Source: Opitutaceae bacterium (lineage in GTDB: Bacteria; Verrucomicrobiota; Verrucomicrobiia; Opitutales; Opitutaceae). From it: a DNA stretch of 43,223 nt. How positions within the stretch are numbered: position 1 is the stretch's first letter; each line of letters opens with the position of its first letter. The stretch is taken from assembly GCA_028280945.1 (NCBI GenBank), contig JANQKV010000057.1, positions 1 to 43,223 of the forward strand, given 5' to 3'. Of this stretch, positions 16,065-25,193 are shown piece by piece. The translations under genes were made by a program, and so were the position numbers. Below the pieces are notes generated by a model that was given only the letters and a program-made list of their open reading frames with translations, did not search any database and was not told the DNA's origin.

Positions 16065-16732
16065 CTGAAAACTGTCTTTCCACGCCGCTTCCTTTCCCGA
16101 TTAGCCTTTGGTGCCTTCGTCCTTACGGGGTGGCTGGCCTTCAGGCTCAAGTCACCGTCAACTTCGGCAGTTATTCCTCCACTTTCACGCTGGAAAACAC
16201 CCGTGGAGGCGGTGAGTTCGGTTACATCTTTATCAACCCTGAAGACGGCATCAATCTTTCAGGTCAGTCATCTGGGGGCGCTTTTGGATCCAAACAGGGC
16301 ATCACGGCATTTGGTCCGTCACAGGAAATCCCGTTCGATTACCGCATCACGCAGATCGATGTTTCGATCACCACGGGATCTGATCCGACTTCGGACGACA
16401 TCACCGTCTATCTGGAGACGGCGGGAAGTTTCGTGGAGTTCACCGGCAGTCCCTTCAATCTATCGACCGGAAGCAGCACCGTAATGCAGTCTTTCACGCC
16501 GAACTTGGATTCGGTCAGTCCGAATGATCAGCTGTATTTTGCGCTCATCAGCCGAGGCTCGGATTCAGTGTCCATCAACAATGTGAGTCTCGTGGTTAAC
16601 GCCTCGCCCGTGCCGGAGCCCGCCGCGGCGGCGGCATTGATGGGCGCAATGGGGTTGCTGGTGGTAATGAACCGGAGGCGGAGCTTTTCTGACAACGCAC
16701 GCGGAGGACCTGCAGCAATTAGGACCACTTAA
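16065..16732 (+). pseudogene. PEP-CTERM protein gene with frameshifted signal peptide
   Basis: The body is open from a GTG at 16130 to 16732 (200 codons) and ends with a canonical signal: PVPEPAAAA, a hydrophobic helix ALMGAMGLLVVM, then NRRR. From 16130 it starts inside the expected signal peptide (VAGLQAQVTV) and lacks a basic n-region. The missing part is in another frame: from CTG at 16065, LKTVFPRRFLSRLAFGAF continues to VLTG at about 16130. One extra G in the GGGG run at 16127-16130 would join the frames into a normal signal peptide ending VAGLQAQ. The good ribosome site AGAAGGTGAT directly precedes the CTG, where an ATG is expected. So the gene is broken twice, or the run is variable or a sequencing error. 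It would be an exosortase substrate if intact. Confidence 0.65.
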
Positions 16733-16738
16733 TCAAGC

Positions 16739-19700
16739 TTACCTGTATTCCGTCAGGTCGTATAGCTCGGCAAGGACAATGCCTTCCTGTTGGGGCTTCC
16801 CATTGATAACAATGGTATAGATTCCAGGACTCAGCGTGACCGTAAGCGCCGCATCCCGGGAACCGTAATCAAGCTCGAATGCACCCGCACTTAGGCTCGC
16901 ATTGGTTACTTGATTTTCGTTCGAAGGAGACGATCCCCAATCTTGGTTTCCGATTATTGGTGTCCCTGACCGCATGATAGTCAGTTGGGGGTCGGCCAGC
17001 GCTTGGTCGATCCCAAAGCTTGTCAAGCTGGGGCCAACGGCCCTGATCAGTAGTGTGCGTGCTTCGGTTCCAGAAAGCACAAATCCCAGGACAAAGACTG
17101 TATCCGCAGGAATATACGAGCGAGTGGATATATTGTAGAGTCGTCCTGTGAGAGTATCACCCGCCATGGCATACAGTTCAATCAAAGCGGTTCCGGATTC
17201 TCCAGTCGCATTGGTTACTCCTGTAGTTCGTGCACCGCCTTCATACTCATAGATAAGTGCCGCGTCCTGACTGTGGGTTCCGAGGGGGAACGCCCCAGTT
17301 TCCAGATTTGCCGCCGATATTTGCGACAGCTGTTCGCTCTCACCACTGGTGGATTCCCACCAATTGTCGTTGGTTTCGAATACGTGGTTATCGAGTGAAG
17401 TGACTCTGATGTATGGATCCTCAATCACGTTATTGACTCCGAATTCAGCCAGTGTCGGACCAATAGCGCGCACCAAGAGTTTAACGGGACCAGAAGCCAC
17501 AAACCCAGGCACCAGTTGCCGAACCCCACTGCCGGCAAACGCACGTGAGGATAGGTTCACTAATTGCCCAGTGGCGCTGGCATCAACACTCAGAAGAGCT
17601 GGTTCGCTGGTCGTGGTGCCGATGAAATTGGTAACCTCGACGTGATATGAACCTGTTTGAGAAACCACCACATTTTCGATTTGCAGGCTTTGATTCGTAG
17701 CTCCGATGAGAGCTTCCCCATTGAAATACCATTGATAGGTTACGTCGGCCTTCTCTTCCGTCAATGCGATGAACTGAGCGGTCCCACCGGGGCGCACCAC
17801 GATGTCATCGGGTTGGTGAATCATATTAGGAGGCGCAATCGGGTCAGGGTTGGGAGGAGGCTGCGCCTCGGGGGCGGTGTTGGCTTCCTGGTCGACCCGA
17901 TGTGCCAGACCTCCGATGAAAATTGTGCTAGATCGAGGTTGGTTGTAGGGATTCTCGCTCCGCGCTATGTTTACTTCGGAAGCGCCGCTCCCCGATTGGA
18001 CACTTGGCGCAAGCCAGTCCGGGACATTTGTTATCGACCAGTTTTTTGTATCCTCCGCTTGAACTGAGACGGTATGTGTTCCGGATCCTGCGGTCACTGC
18101 GATTTGGGTCGGCTCCAACCGAGTAATCAAGGATACGGTCAGGCTGGCCTCTCGTGTCACCGTATGCGGGTTGACCCCGTTTCGAACGATGCAGCGAAAC
18201 GACGCGCCTTGGTGAGTTTCGTTGGGAGTCAACAGGGTCAAACGGGGCGAAGTGGTTCCTCCATAGAATTCGGAATCAGCAAGATCGGCCCAGTCTTCGG
18301 AATCCTTCAGTTTAAGCTGCCAGGCATATGTGGGGGCTGGGTTTCCGATTGCCTCCAGCGAGAACTCCACAGCCGAACCTGCATCTGCGGTCACATCCTC
18401 CGGCTCCCGAACAACCCTGGGAGATTCCATGACGGTGGCCAAAGTGGACAGCGTTCCGGCCGCGTTTGTTACCGCGACCCGGAATTTTTCTCCGCTCTGA
18501 ACTTCAGCAGCTTGCGCAACAAACAGGGTGGCAGAAGTGGCCCCCTGATGATTGCGATCGCTTGTGACGTCCTGCCATTCCGACCCTGACAACGGAAGTT
18601 TCTGCCAGCGAAAAGAAGCCGCGGTGGGAGAGTCGACGGATGTTGCAAGTCGAATTGCAGTTCCTTGCGAGAGGGCGGTGGCAACGGCCGGGCCATCAAG
18701 AGTGGGAAGGTTGGCATCCCGGGTAAACCAAGTGTGGTGGAATCCGCCATCTGTTCGCAGAGCTTTGTCGGCTACTTGGACGGGCGTTCGATAATGCCGG
18801 TAGGAGCCGATGCCCAATTGGCCATGGTCATTGTTCCCCATCGTCCACAATGAGCCGTCAACTTTTATGAACTGACTGTGATAATATCCGGCACCTACAT
18901 TGAGCACGTCATCGGACAGCTTGACCGGTTCCCACTGGTCTTGAAAAACATCAGGACCGAGCCCGAGTTGTCCTTCGTATGCACTGCCGGCTCCCCATAG
19001 CGAGCCGTCTCGTTTGACGAACAGTGAATGGTCTTGACCGGCCGCGGCGGCCGTCACGTTTTCCGCAATTTTGTAGGGGGTGTTGGTGGTATCGTTTTGT
19101 CCCCGTCCGGTTGCCCCTTTCCAGTTGTAACCGAAACTGAGCAGATCGCCGGTTTGGGTGATGATGAGACCGTGCCTCCCGCCAGCGTATATTGAGGCAC
19201 CATCTGATGCGATTTGTTGGAAGCTTTCTTGGTTTCCCGGCATACCTGTTCCCAATTGACCATAAGAGTTGTTCCCAGCGGTCCATACCGTGCCATCGTT
19301 CTTGAGAATGATGCTGAAACCAGGGCCGGCGGCGATATCGGTCACCTCATCCATGATTTTGATGGGGGCAATAACCGGACTTTCGGCATCTCCATTTCCC
19401 AGACTACCGAAGTTGTCACTACCTGCGACCCAAAGGCTCCCGTCTGATTTGAGGAACAAGGAGTGATCCCCTCCTCCGACGGCTTTGCGAATGCCATCCA
19501 TGAACGGAACCGGCATGGGTTGTTGCGAGTGACCCGCATTTCCCAGCTGGTTGCCATTGTTGTAACCGGAAGCCCACAAAATGCCGTCTTCACGATGAAA
19601 AAATCCGTAATCCTTGGCGACTGCGAAACCCTCCACCCCGGTTGCCACGATCACCGGAGTCGCATAGCGCCCGAGGCCGTGCAGCAGATTTTCTCCGTAG

Positions 19701-22102
19701 GTCCAAAGACTTCCGTCGGATTTAACGTAATCGATTCGGGTGCTTCCGGCATCTGCGGCCACCACGTCGTTGTCCAGCAGGGTGGGTTCGCTGAATCCAT
19801 CGCCCATTGCCCAGAGCTGTTGATCCGAGGTGATGTAGAGCGAATGGGAAAGCCCCGCGAAACAATCCACTACTCCGGTGGCGATCAGGACCGGCTCATA
19901 CAGGTAATAGGGATTTCTAGAGCCCAGCTGACCCGAGGTGGCATTTCCGGTGCCCCAGAGCTCGCCGGATGTGTTTACCCAAAGACTATGGTTCCTAGCG
20001 ACAGCGGCTGATTTGATGTTCTCCACGATCTTTTGGGGCTCCAACCACACCGCTGTGTCCTCGCCTAAGCCAAAGACACCCCCTCCTGAACCTCCAATGC
20101 CCCAAAGTTGGTGAGATGTGTCGATAAACAAGACATGGCTTTCCTTGGCGAAAACGCGTGCAACATTCTCGGCGATTTTTACGGGAGTGGTCCGGTCAAT
20201 CTCCGTGCCGTCCCCCAACCAGGTCCCGTTATTTTTCCCCGTTGCCCAAAGTTCACCCGACGCAGTGATGTAAAACGTGCTGGAGCCGCTGCAGCTGACT
20301 TCGACGACGTTGGCCGCTATCTGCACCGCGCCGGCGCGGGAGTCGTTTGTTCCGTCTCCCAATTGCCCTTCGTTGTTGCGTCCCAGTGTCCACAACGATC
20401 CATCCGTCTTCACGTAGGCGGTGTGGGTTCGCCCAGTGGAGAATGAAATCACCCCAGCTGCCACCTTCACTCGGTCGACTTGATGAAAGTCAGGGGTCAT
20501 CGCCCCTTGGTCGGGATTGATCCCCAATTGTCCTGCCGATGCTTCCCCCGTGCCCCAGAGGTCTCCCGCCTCATCCAGAAACAGTGTGACACCTGGTTGT
20601 CCTGAAAGGTGATAGCCGTGGTCGTAGCTGGTTTCGACGGCCACGATATTTGAAGCCACCTTGACTGGTTCATTGGCATCAACATCACGGCCGATGCCTA
20701 ATTGGGCATCGGCATTGCTGCCCACGGCAAGCAGTTCCGGAAAAGGATCCCCGGCCGCGGCCTGCGTCAAGGTGTGCCGAGCGCCGTTGACGACAATCTG
20801 AGCGGCGCGATCCTGCTTGGAAGGGTTTGGTTCCACTTCCACGATGAGTCTTCCCGCTTCCGCTTGGACGATCTGGGTGAAGTTAATCCAAGGGACATTT
20901 TTTGAGGGGTTCCACTTCCCTTGGGCGTGAATCCTTATGCTGTAGCGACCACCCAGGTGACTGATCCGAAGGCTGGCTGGCTCAAGGTGGGCGTTTGATC
21001 CTTCGTCTTTAGTCCAAAGGGCATGATAGTTTCCGGAGGCTGCGGATGAAACGCCGCCGGTGATCCATTTAGGCGGGGAATACGCCACCCTGGACTCGGA
21101 AAACACGCCGACGGGCGCCGCACCCATTCCCCACAAGCTCCCGTCCTCTGTGACGTAGGTATTAAATCTTTTGCCTGCAGTGACATCAACAACTCCGGTT
21201 GTGATCAAGCGGGGGGTAGGCACTCTAGTGACATCGCCCAAGCCCAGCTGCCCACTAGCGGCGCTGCCAAACCCCCACAGATAGCCGTTGGTTCCGATGA
21301 ACAGGCTGTGGCTTGCGGCTGCGGTGATTTGGCTCACATTTTCTGCGATCATCACAGGCTCTGTCGTATCAACGAAGGATGCATCACCGACCTGGCCGCT
21401 GTGGTTGGATCCCATGGCCCACAACGAGCCATCGGTTTTTAAGAAAAGGGAGTGTCTCCATCCACCGGCGGCTTGGGAGACATTGGTCGCGATGTTCACC
21501 GGGTTGGAGGTCGGAAAGCCACCGCCACTGCCCAGTTGACCAGACCCACCGTTTCCCATCCCCATCAGGGTGCCGTCATCCATCACAAAGAGAGAGTGGT
21601 CTTCACCGGCAGCTACAAACGCCACACCGTTGGAAATCAATAACGGCGAATTACGGTTCGTCTGGGTTCCGTCCCCAAGTTGCCCGTGGAAGTTGCGACC
21701 CATGGTCCACATTGATCCATCTGACTTCAGGTAGATGGTGTGGTAGTCTCCTGACACTGCCTGCAGCACATTGGTGTCGATTAAAATCGGAACCCAAACG
21801 TCCTCGTTGGTCCCGTTTCCCAATTGCCCATAGGCGTTGTTACCGGTGCCCCAAAGCTCACCGTTTGTGGTGATGAACAATGTATGCTCATTGGTGGATA
21901 TGACACGGTTCACATCGTCGATCAGACGCGTCGGAGGGTTTTGGTCCTCGGTGGACCCTACTCCCAATTGTCCGTAGCGGTTGCTACCTGTTCCCCAAAG
22001 CGTGGACCCAAATGACTCTCCCGGTGCGGAAAAAGCTACCAAAATGGAGAAAGCCGCCCGACGAAATATTCGACTTCGAACTGAAGATTTCTTTCTCACC
22101 AT
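16739..22102 (-). CDS. Giant secreted RCC1-repeat protein with BACON and Ig-like domains
   Basis: 1787 residues from the ATG at 22102; a GTG one codon upstream is possible. A signal peptide (about 1-33) leads into RCC1-like blades of the form G-x-LW-x-x-G-x-N-x-x-GQLG. I count seven at about 34-370, a BACON domain at 373-451, then fourteen more at 455-1130. Ig-like domains follow (about 1137-1228 and 1229-1326), a second BACON domain (1329-1408), a proline-rich linker and a third Ig-like domain (1428-1508). A duplicated module closes the protein (about 1514-1646 and 1652-1786), each copy containing LLxRAxGPxLxxFG and ending in LxELY. No PEP-CTERM or membrane anchor is present. Such proteins are probably adhesive or glycan-binding. 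The gene is clearly lower in GC than its neighbours. Confidence 0.88.
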   Translation of the reverse strand: MVRKKSSVRSRIFRRAAFSILVAFSAPGESFGSTLWGTGSNRYGQLGVGSTEDQNPPTRLIDDVNRVISTNEHTLFITTNGELWGTGNNAYGQLGNGTNEDVWVPILIDTNVLQAVSGDYHTIYLKSDGSMWTMGRNFHGQLGDGTQTNRNSPLLISNGVAFVAAGEDHSLFVMDDGTLMGMGNGGSGQLGSGGGFPTSNPVNIATNVSQAAGGWRHSLFLKTDGSLWAMGSNHSGQVGDASFVDTTEPVMIAENVSQITAAASHSLFIGTNGYLWGFGSAASGQLGLGDVTRVPTPRLITTGVVDVTAGKRFNTYVTEDGSLWGMGAAPVGVFSESRVAYSPPKWITGGVSSAASGNYHALWTKDEGSNAHLEPASLRISHLGGRYSIRIHAQGKWNPSKNVPWINFTQIVQAEAGRLIVEVEPNPSKQDRAAQIVVNGARHTLTQAAAGDPFPELLAVGSNADAQLGIGRDVDANEPVKVASNIVAVETSYDHGYHLSGQPGVTLFLDEAGDLWGTGEASAGQLGINPDQGAMTPDFHQVDRVKVAAGVISFSTGRTHTAYVKTDGSLWTLGRNNEGQLGDGTNDSRAGAVQIAANVVEVSCSGSSTFYITASGELWATGKNNGTWLGDGTEIDRTTPVKIAENVARVFAKESHVLFIDTSHQLWGIGGSGGGVFGLGEDTAVWLEPQKIVENIKSAAVARNHSLWVNTSGELWGTGNATSGQLGSRNPYYLYEPVLIATGVVDCFAGLSHSLYITSDQQLWAMGDGFSEPTLLDNDVVAADAGSTRIDYVKSDGSLWTYGENLLHGLGRYATPVIVATGVEGFAVAKDYGFFHREDGILWASGYNNGNQLGNAGHSQQPMPVPFMDGIRKAVGGGDHSLFLKSDGSLWVAGSDNFGSLGNGDAESPVIAPIKIMDEVTDIAAGPGFSIILKNDGTVWTAGNNSYGQLGTGMPGNQESFQQIASDGASIYAGGRHGLIITQTGDLLSFGYNWKGATGRGQNDTTNTPYKIAENVTAAAAGQDHSLFVKRDGSLWGAGSAYEGQLGLGPDVFQDQWEPVKLSDDVLNVGAGYYHSQFIKVDGSLWTMGNNDHGQLGIGSYRHYRTPVQVADKALRTDGGFHHTWFTRDANLPTLDGPAVATALSQGTAIRLATSVDSPTAASFRWQKLPLSGSEWQDVTSDRNHQGATSATLFVAQAAEVQSGEKFRVAVTNAAGTLSTLATVMESPRVVREPEDVTADAGSAVEFSLEAIGNPAPTYAWQLKLKDSEDWADLADSEFYGGTTSPRLTLLTPNETHQGASFRCIVRNGVNPHTVTREASLTVSLITRLEPTQIAVTAGSGTHTVSVQAEDTKNWSITNVPDWLAPSVQSGSGASEVNIARSENPYNQPRSSTIFIGGLAHRVDQEANTAPEAQPPPNPDPIAPPNMIHQPDDIVVRPGGTAQFIALTEEKADVTYQWYFNGEALIGATNQSLQIENVVVSQTGSYHVEVTNFIGTTTSEPALLSVDASATGQLVNLSSRAFAGSGVRQLVPGFVASGPVKLLVRAIGPTLAEFGVNNVIEDPYIRVTSLDNHVFETNDNWWESTSGESEQLSQISAANLETGAFPLGTHSQDAALIYEYEGGARTTGVTNATGESGTALIELYAMAGDTLTGRLYNISTRSYIPADTVFVLGFVLSGTEARTLLIRAVGPSLTSFGIDQALADPQLTIMRSGTPIIGNQDWGSSPSNENQVTNASLSAGAFELDYGSRDAALTVTLSPGIYTIVINGKPQQEGIVLAELYDLTEYR

Positions 22103-22193
22103 CACTCAGCCCATATTAGTCAAATTGGACAACCTGGCGGTGTCTAATTTGCTATTTTACTCGCATTCTTTGACGTCCGGCGAGGCTCCACGG

Positions 22194-22207
22194 GAAACGC
22201 CTTGGCG
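22194..22207. other. Short palindrome downstream of the ADP-ribosylglycohydrolase gene
   Basis: AACGCCTTGGCGTT is a perfect 14-bp palindrome in the 125-bp gap that also contains the AT-rich upstream region of the giant protein gene. It could fold as a small hairpin with a CTTG loop. There is no T-tract, so I do not call it a terminator. Confidence 0.25.
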
Positions 22208-22227
22208 TTCCTCAATTGGCAATCGCG

Positions 22228-23529
22228 CTAGCGCTCGTAAAGCCAAGCGGTCACCTCGTCGGCCAACCGTGCGAGGTCGATCCCCAGTTCCTTGCGGTTC
22301 ACCGTCAGGATTTGCTCGGTCATTTCGGCGGAGAGTTGGTCCGCTCCCCAGTAGGCCCCGAGGATGGCGCCGGCGACCGCGGCCACGGTGTCGTTGTCGC
22401 GGCCGTAGTTGGTGATGAACACCATGGTGGGCTCGAATTCGAAGTCTTGAAACAGCATCGCCGTGAGCATGATCAGGTAGATCTCGGCCGGATGGAACGA
22501 AACCTCGCGATTGGCTTCGTCCAGCATGTCGAAGGCCCGCCGCAGTTGGGCGTAAGCCAGCGGCTCAAGGTGCTGGAAGGCGGCGGGAATCTCCATGGGC
22601 GGCGCCTCGGGGTCGAGTTCCACGGCCCGGGCGTCCAGCGCGATGCGCCGCGCGTGCTGAAAAAATCGATACGAACTGCGGCCGACCAACCGGCTGGCAA
22701 AATATCCCTCCGGATCGATGGAGCGGTTGACGTTGATGACGGACGCGGGCGTGGCATCGGTCGCGAAGGCGGCTGCGGTCAGCGCCGCCGTGAGTCCCGT
22801 GAGATCACGGGCATAACCGAGGTCAAAAATACCAAAGTCGTAGGCGAGCCGATACGCCGCGGCGGGGTCGGCGGGCCGGGCGGCCGCCAACATCGGCGAG
22901 TAAAGCATGCCGGCGCAGGTCATTTCACCGCCGTAGAACTTGTGCAGGGCGTTGCTGTAACCCAGGAGGTTGTCCTCGGCGAAGGGCTTGGCGATCAACG
23001 CCCATTCCTGGAGAAAATTCATTTTCATGAGGTTCTCCTCGTAGGGTTTGGGATCGAAGCCTTCGGTGGCCTTCAGGTTCGCGATGCGCTGCTGGTAGCG
23101 ATTTACGATGAAGGTCGCGAAGTCGGTGACCGACTCCTGTCCCGGCGACTGCGTGCGCAAAAACTCGATGGTGATCTCCTTCCAGCGCGTGTCGTCGGTG
23201 GTGCCGCCGGCCGGCAGGTTGTGTTTCCAGGTGCCCTCGGCCGACGGTGCGCGCACCATGTCGTCGAGTTGCTCCACAAACCCGTAGTCAAACTGGATGG
23301 CATCGCGGCTCCACATCTCCGTCGGCGCTCCCATGGCATCCCCGATGGCCGAACCGATGAGCAGTCCCAGCACCTTGTCGTGGTAAATCTCCCGGGCGAT
23401 GTCCGGTTGGCTTGCGGTCGCAGCCGTGACGGAGGCAGGGGAGGAGTTGGCGGTATCGGTCGGGGCGGGCGTTTGGCATCCTGCCAGCAACAGCGCGAAG
23501 ACCGGAAAGGCGCAGACGAATCGGAGCAT
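22228..23529 (-). CDS. ADP-ribosylglycohydrolase-family lipoprotein
   Basis: 433 residues. The N-terminus is a lipoprotein signal with lipobox LLAGC (Cys18), followed by a Ser/Thr/Ala-rich tether to about residue 42. The catalytic domain begins KVLGLLIGSAIGDAMGAPTE (52-71) and has the metal-binding TTDDT (110-114) and, near the C-terminus, YGRDNDTVAAVAGAILGAYWG. These two acidic clusters bind the dinuclear Mg2+ site in ARH/DraG enzymes, so the enzyme looks active. Classical members remove ADP-ribose from proteins in the cytoplasm. A lipid-anchored copy would act on the periplasmic face or cell surface, where its natural substrate (other N-glycosides or ADP-ribose derivatives) is unclear. Confidence 0.85.
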   Translation of the reverse strand: MLRFVCAFPVFALLLAGCQTPAPTDTANSSPASVTAATASQPDIAREIYHDKVLGLLIGSAIGDAMGAPTEMWSRDAIQFDYGFVEQLDDMVRAPSAEGTWKHNLPAGGTTDDTRWKEITIEFLRTQSPGQESVTDFATFIVNRYQQRIANLKATEGFDPKPYEENLMKMNFLQEWALIAKPFAEDNLLGYSNALHKFYGGEMTCAGMLYSPMLAAARPADPAAAYRLAYDFGIFDLGYARDLTGLTAALTAAAFATDATPASVINVNRSIDPEGYFASRLVGRSSYRFFQHARRIALDARAVELDPEAPPMEIPAAFQHLEPLAYAQLRRAFDMLDEANREVSFHPAEIYLIMLTAMLFQDFEFEPTMVFITNYGRDNDTVAAVAGAILGAYWGADQLSAEMTEQILTVNRKELGIDLARLADEVTAWLYER

Positions 23530-23778
23530 TCACGAGTGCTGTCGGTTTGCGACCGGCGGGGCAACGCTGTTCGGAATGGAGCCGTGACGCGCATGAATTG
23601 GAGCCCTCATGTCCCGAGCGAAGCGCGGTCTGAGGAGTGGAACGACGAGGCCACACACGAAATGACACAAAAGCGCAGTGGCAGGTGGAGCTGGGTAGGC
23701 TATGTTGTCGCTGGTCTCCTCGAAGACTCTTGATGCCCGAGTTGTCGCACTGCTGCTAAAATCAGTGGAAGCACCGAG

Positions 23779-25122
23779 TCAGATCCGGGCGGGAACGGAT
23801 TCGTTTTCCCAACCTCCTCCGAGGGCGCGGAGCAGGCTGGCGGCGGCGACGAGGCGTTGCCCCTGCAGACGGGCCAACGCGCGTTCAGCTTCAAGAGCGC
23901 TGCGTTCTGCATCGACCACTTCCAGATAGCTGACTTCGCCGGCGTCGTAGCGAATGTTTGAGAGATTCGCCGCGCGTCGGGCCGCGGTGGCGGCTCGTTC
24001 CGTTGCGCTGGTTTGTTGGGTGGTGTAGCGGGTGGCGGCCAAGGCGTCCCGCACATCGCGGAAGGCGAGCAGGACCGTGGAACGGTAGCGGGCTGATTGT
24101 TCGGCGAACGCGGCTTCGGCTCGGGAGAGGTTGGCGCGATTGCGGCCACCCTGGAAGAGGGGCAGGTAGAGTTTGGGACCAAAGCTCCACGCTTGGGTGT
24201 CGCCAGAAAGCAGGTCACTGAAATCGGCGCTTTCCCAACCGGCGCTCCCCGTCAGGGAGATGGCCGGGAAGAATGCGGCCCGGGCCACGCCAATGCGGGC
24301 GCCTGTGGCGTCGAGGGTGCGTTGCGCCGTGGCAACATCGGGCCGGCGCTGCAGTAGATCGGCGGGCAGATCGGTCGGCGTCACGGGGGCGGCAGGTAGC
24401 ACCATGTCGGCGATGAGGGTGATGCTCTGATCGTCGCCGGTGAGGGCTGCCAGCGCATGGCGGAGGGTTTCGGCGCGTTGGGTGACGGCGGCGAGTTCGG
24501 CTTCGGCTGAGGCGAGCTCGGTGTCCGCGCGGGCAAGGTCGAGCGGGGCACTGGTGCCGACTTCCGTGCGGTCGGCAATGATGCGACGGGCATCACGGCG
24601 GATTTCGACTCCGCGCTCCACGGCCGCCTGTTCCGCGGCGGTGGCGCGCAGGGTGTAATAGGTTTGCGCGACCTCGGCGGCGAGACTGATGCGGGCGGAG
24701 GCGAGCTCGGCTTCCGCGGCACCCGCTTCGGACCGGGCGGCTGAAGTGGATTTGCGGATACGGCCCCAAAGGTCGAGTTCCCAGGTGGCGACACCCGGGA
24801 GCGAGGCGTAGTCGGTGGCGCGGTAGTTGGTTTCGAGAGTGCTTTGCCGCGCGGCGGTGGCGTTCACCGCAACTTGCGGAAAGAAACCCGCGCGAGTGGC
24901 ACCGGCGATGGCGCGAGCTTGGTCGACCCGGGCGGCGGCGACTTGAAGATCAGGATTCGCGAGCAAAGCCTGCGCAATCAAACCATCAAGGACCGGGTCT
25001 TGGAAGACGGCGAAGCTCGATTGCACTTCCGTGGGAAGTGGAGTGGCGTTCGGTTGACTGGCGTATGACCATGATCCGATGACCAAGGATGCGGCGGTGG
25101 TGAAGAGGTGAAGCGTTTTCAT
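23779..25122 (-). CDS. RND efflux outer membrane factor (TolC/OprM/NodT family)
   Basis: 447 residues from the ATG at 25122; the frame extends further upstream but the signal peptide begins there (MKTLHLFTTAASLVIGSWSYA). Two OEP repeats are present, each with long coiled-coil alpha-barrel helices (about 75-215 and 280-420). Motifs include DLQVAAARVDQARA, ATWELDLWGR and ADLLQRRPDVATAQR. NodT/OprM relatives are usually lipoproteins, but no lipobox cysteine is seen here. It is the third gene of the efflux operon, 71 bp after the pump gene, and would form the outer membrane channel of the complex. Confidence 0.9.
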   Translation of the reverse strand: MKTLHLFTTAASLVIGSWSYASQPNATPLPTEVQSSFAVFQDPVLDGLIAQALLANPDLQVAAARVDQARAIAGATRAGFFPQVAVNATAARQSTLETNYRATDYASLPGVATWELDLWGRIRKSTSAARSEAGAAEAELASARISLAAEVAQTYYTLRATAAEQAAVERGVEIRRDARRIIADRTEVGTSAPLDLARADTELASAEAELAAVTQRAETLRHALAALTGDDQSITLIADMVLPAAPVTPTDLPADLLQRRPDVATAQRTLDATGARIGVARAAFFPAISLTGSAGWESADFSDLLSGDTQAWSFGPKLYLPLFQGGRNRANLSRAEAAFAEQSARYRSTVLLAFRDVRDALAATRYTTQQTSATERAATAARRAANLSNIRYDAGEVSYLEVVDAERSALEAERALARLQGQRLVAAASLLRALGGGWENESVPARI

Positions 25123-25193
25123 GACGGACAGCGCGAAGCGCGGTGAAGATTGAGATTCAAGTGGCTGGAGTGGGGGATTTCCGAACGGCGGCC

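Noticed and set aside
16739-22102. Tandem RCC1 repeats as a CRISPR or DNA repeat array
   Set aside because: The repetition is at protein level and diverged in DNA; there are no identical spaced repeats.
22216-23733. 505-codon plus-strand frame over the ADP-ribosylglycohydrolase
   Set aside because: Antisense shadow of a clear gene; the product is Gly/Arg/His-rich with no domain. Long antisense frames are expected at this GC content.
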